A DNA stretch of 45,334 nucleotides from a virus. This document shows, one piece after another, positions 44,838 through 45,334 of the stretch (positions are counted from its first letter, which is position 1; each line of letters opens with the position of its first letter). The translations under genes were made by a program, and so were the position numbers. Location: positions 1 to 45,334 of IMG/VR virus record IMGVR_UViG_3300036851_000168. One strand, written 5' to 3'. Under the pieces are notes generated by a model that worked only from the letters and a program-made list of their open reading frames with translations, did no database searches and was not told where the DNA came from.

Positions 44838-45334
44838 GGAACCGTTCGCTGACAAAACCGAACCACACCACCTGCTCTACCCGGACCCAGAGCTGTCCCC
44901 ACGCTGGCGTGACATCGACGCCGAGCGCTTGCGTGAGACGGTTGACTCACTCCCCCGCCCACTGCGACACGTGGCAGAGTCCCTGTTCTGGGAGCGTACC
45001 TCTCTTGCTCTTGCGTGCCGGCGCCTCGGACTACCCAAGGCAGCCGGCGCTTACCTACTAACCCGGTTGAAAGAAGAAGTGGCGTACCGCTACTCAAACC
45101 CGGTTCAGTTAGATGTGCCTTTGGCACGGCGGGTGGAGCGGCACGCCACTCTCTATGTCGATGGCTTGCGTCCCAGTATCTATGTCGCCTCTCGCGCCGG
45201 GGTAATAGCACCCGAGCTGCATCGAGAGCGGGTACGTGGAGCACGAGACGTGCTGCGCTTTCTTGACCGAGTAGAGGGTGGCTTCCGTTGGCGTGTGACT
45301 CGGCAGCGAGCTGGTCTGCTCCGTGAGTTTGCCG
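44824..45334 (+). CDS. 5' part of helix-turn-helix, sigma-region-4-like protein
   Basis: ATG 44824 overlaps the protease stop by 14 bases; the frame runs off the window and continues at base 1 to 201 (194 residues on the circle). Residues 42-85 (SLPRPLRHVAESLFWERTSLALACRRLGL) resemble sigma region 4 or a LuxR/TrfA-type helix-turn-helix. It lacks an obvious region 2, so it may be a co-activator or a small DNA-binding regulator paired with the 41643 sigma-like factor. Confidence 0.7.
   Translation, partial: MARYKEPFADKTEPHHLLYPDPELSPRWRDIDAERLRETVDSLPRPLRHVAESLFWERTSLALACRRLGLPKAAGAYLLTRLKEEVAYRYSNPVQLDVPLARRVERHATLYVDGLRPSIYVASRAGVIAPELHRERVRGARDVLRFLDRVEGGFRWRVTRQRAGLLREFA
45208..45334. repeat. 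Right copy of 127-bp exact terminal repeat
   Basis: Identical to bases 1-127. Removing one copy gives a 45,207-bp circle with an uninterrupted gene across the join. Confidence 0.95.

Noticed and set aside
1-45334. True 127-bp direct terminal repeat for packaging
   Set aside because: The repeat lies inside a gene, is exactly an assembler k-mer size, and carries no other end features; an assembly overlap of a circular or permuted genome is simpler, although real short terminal repeats cannot be excluded without reads.

Overview
The window reads as the complete genome of a tailed double-stranded DNA phage, assembled as a circle. Its first 127 bases are repeated exactly as its last 127, and one gene runs through the join, so the unique length is 45,207 bp. 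A phage-type large terminase, portal, scaffold and major capsid protein identify it. No tape-measure or sheath gene was recognised. A 2,124-residue protein sits between portal and scaffold, where large internal (ejection) proteins occur in short-tailed phages, so a podovirus-like virion is likely. The host is probably Gram-positive, most likely an actinobacterium: the genome is GC-rich with many GTG and TTG starts, and it encodes a peptidoglycan amidase, a CAP-domain secreted protein and an LPXTG-type wall-anchored protein. No integrase was seen.

The circle has four gene blocks. Block 1 (minus, 8456 to 428) holds about 20 mostly tiny, end-overlapping genes, a GC-rich non-coding stretch and two large genes of the amidoligase fold flanking a class II glutamine amidotransferase. 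Block 2 (plus, 9640 to 31849) holds packaging, head, tail and lysis genes. It contains two copies of a 38-bp promoter-like element, one before the packaging genes and one before scaffold/capsid. Block 3 (minus, 42242 to 31846) holds a sigma-like factor, an LPXTG surface protein, a Hjc-like resolvase, an archaeo-eukaryotic-type primase, a Cas4/RecB-like nuclease, a DnaB-like helicase, an XRE regulator, many small proteins, a holin and a secreted protein. Block 4 (plus, 42450 through the join to 421) holds a nuclease-like protein, a deoxynucleotidase, a dATP/dGTP diphosphohydrolase-like enzyme, a ClpP-like protease and a helix-turn-helix protein.

Blocks 1/2 and 3/4 diverge from regulatory regions at about 8.46-10.29 kb and 42.24-42.45 kb. 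Blocks 2/3 and 4/1 converge with almost no space between stop codons. A working picture: block 4 and block 3 remodel nucleotides and replicate DNA, the sigma-like proteins may switch transcription to the 38-bp promoters, block 2 builds and releases virions, and block 1 plus the exported proteins modify host metabolism or surface. The most unusual points are the amidoligase-amidotransferase-amidoligase cassette, a C-terminal hexapeptide shared by the major capsid protein and one amidoligase, several apparent non-AUG (ATC, ATT, CTG) starts behind strong Shine-Dalgarno (SD) sequences, a virion-module alpha/beta hydrolase with an inserted beta domain, and a strongly over-represented octamer GGTAATAG. 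No DNA polymerase gene was recognised.
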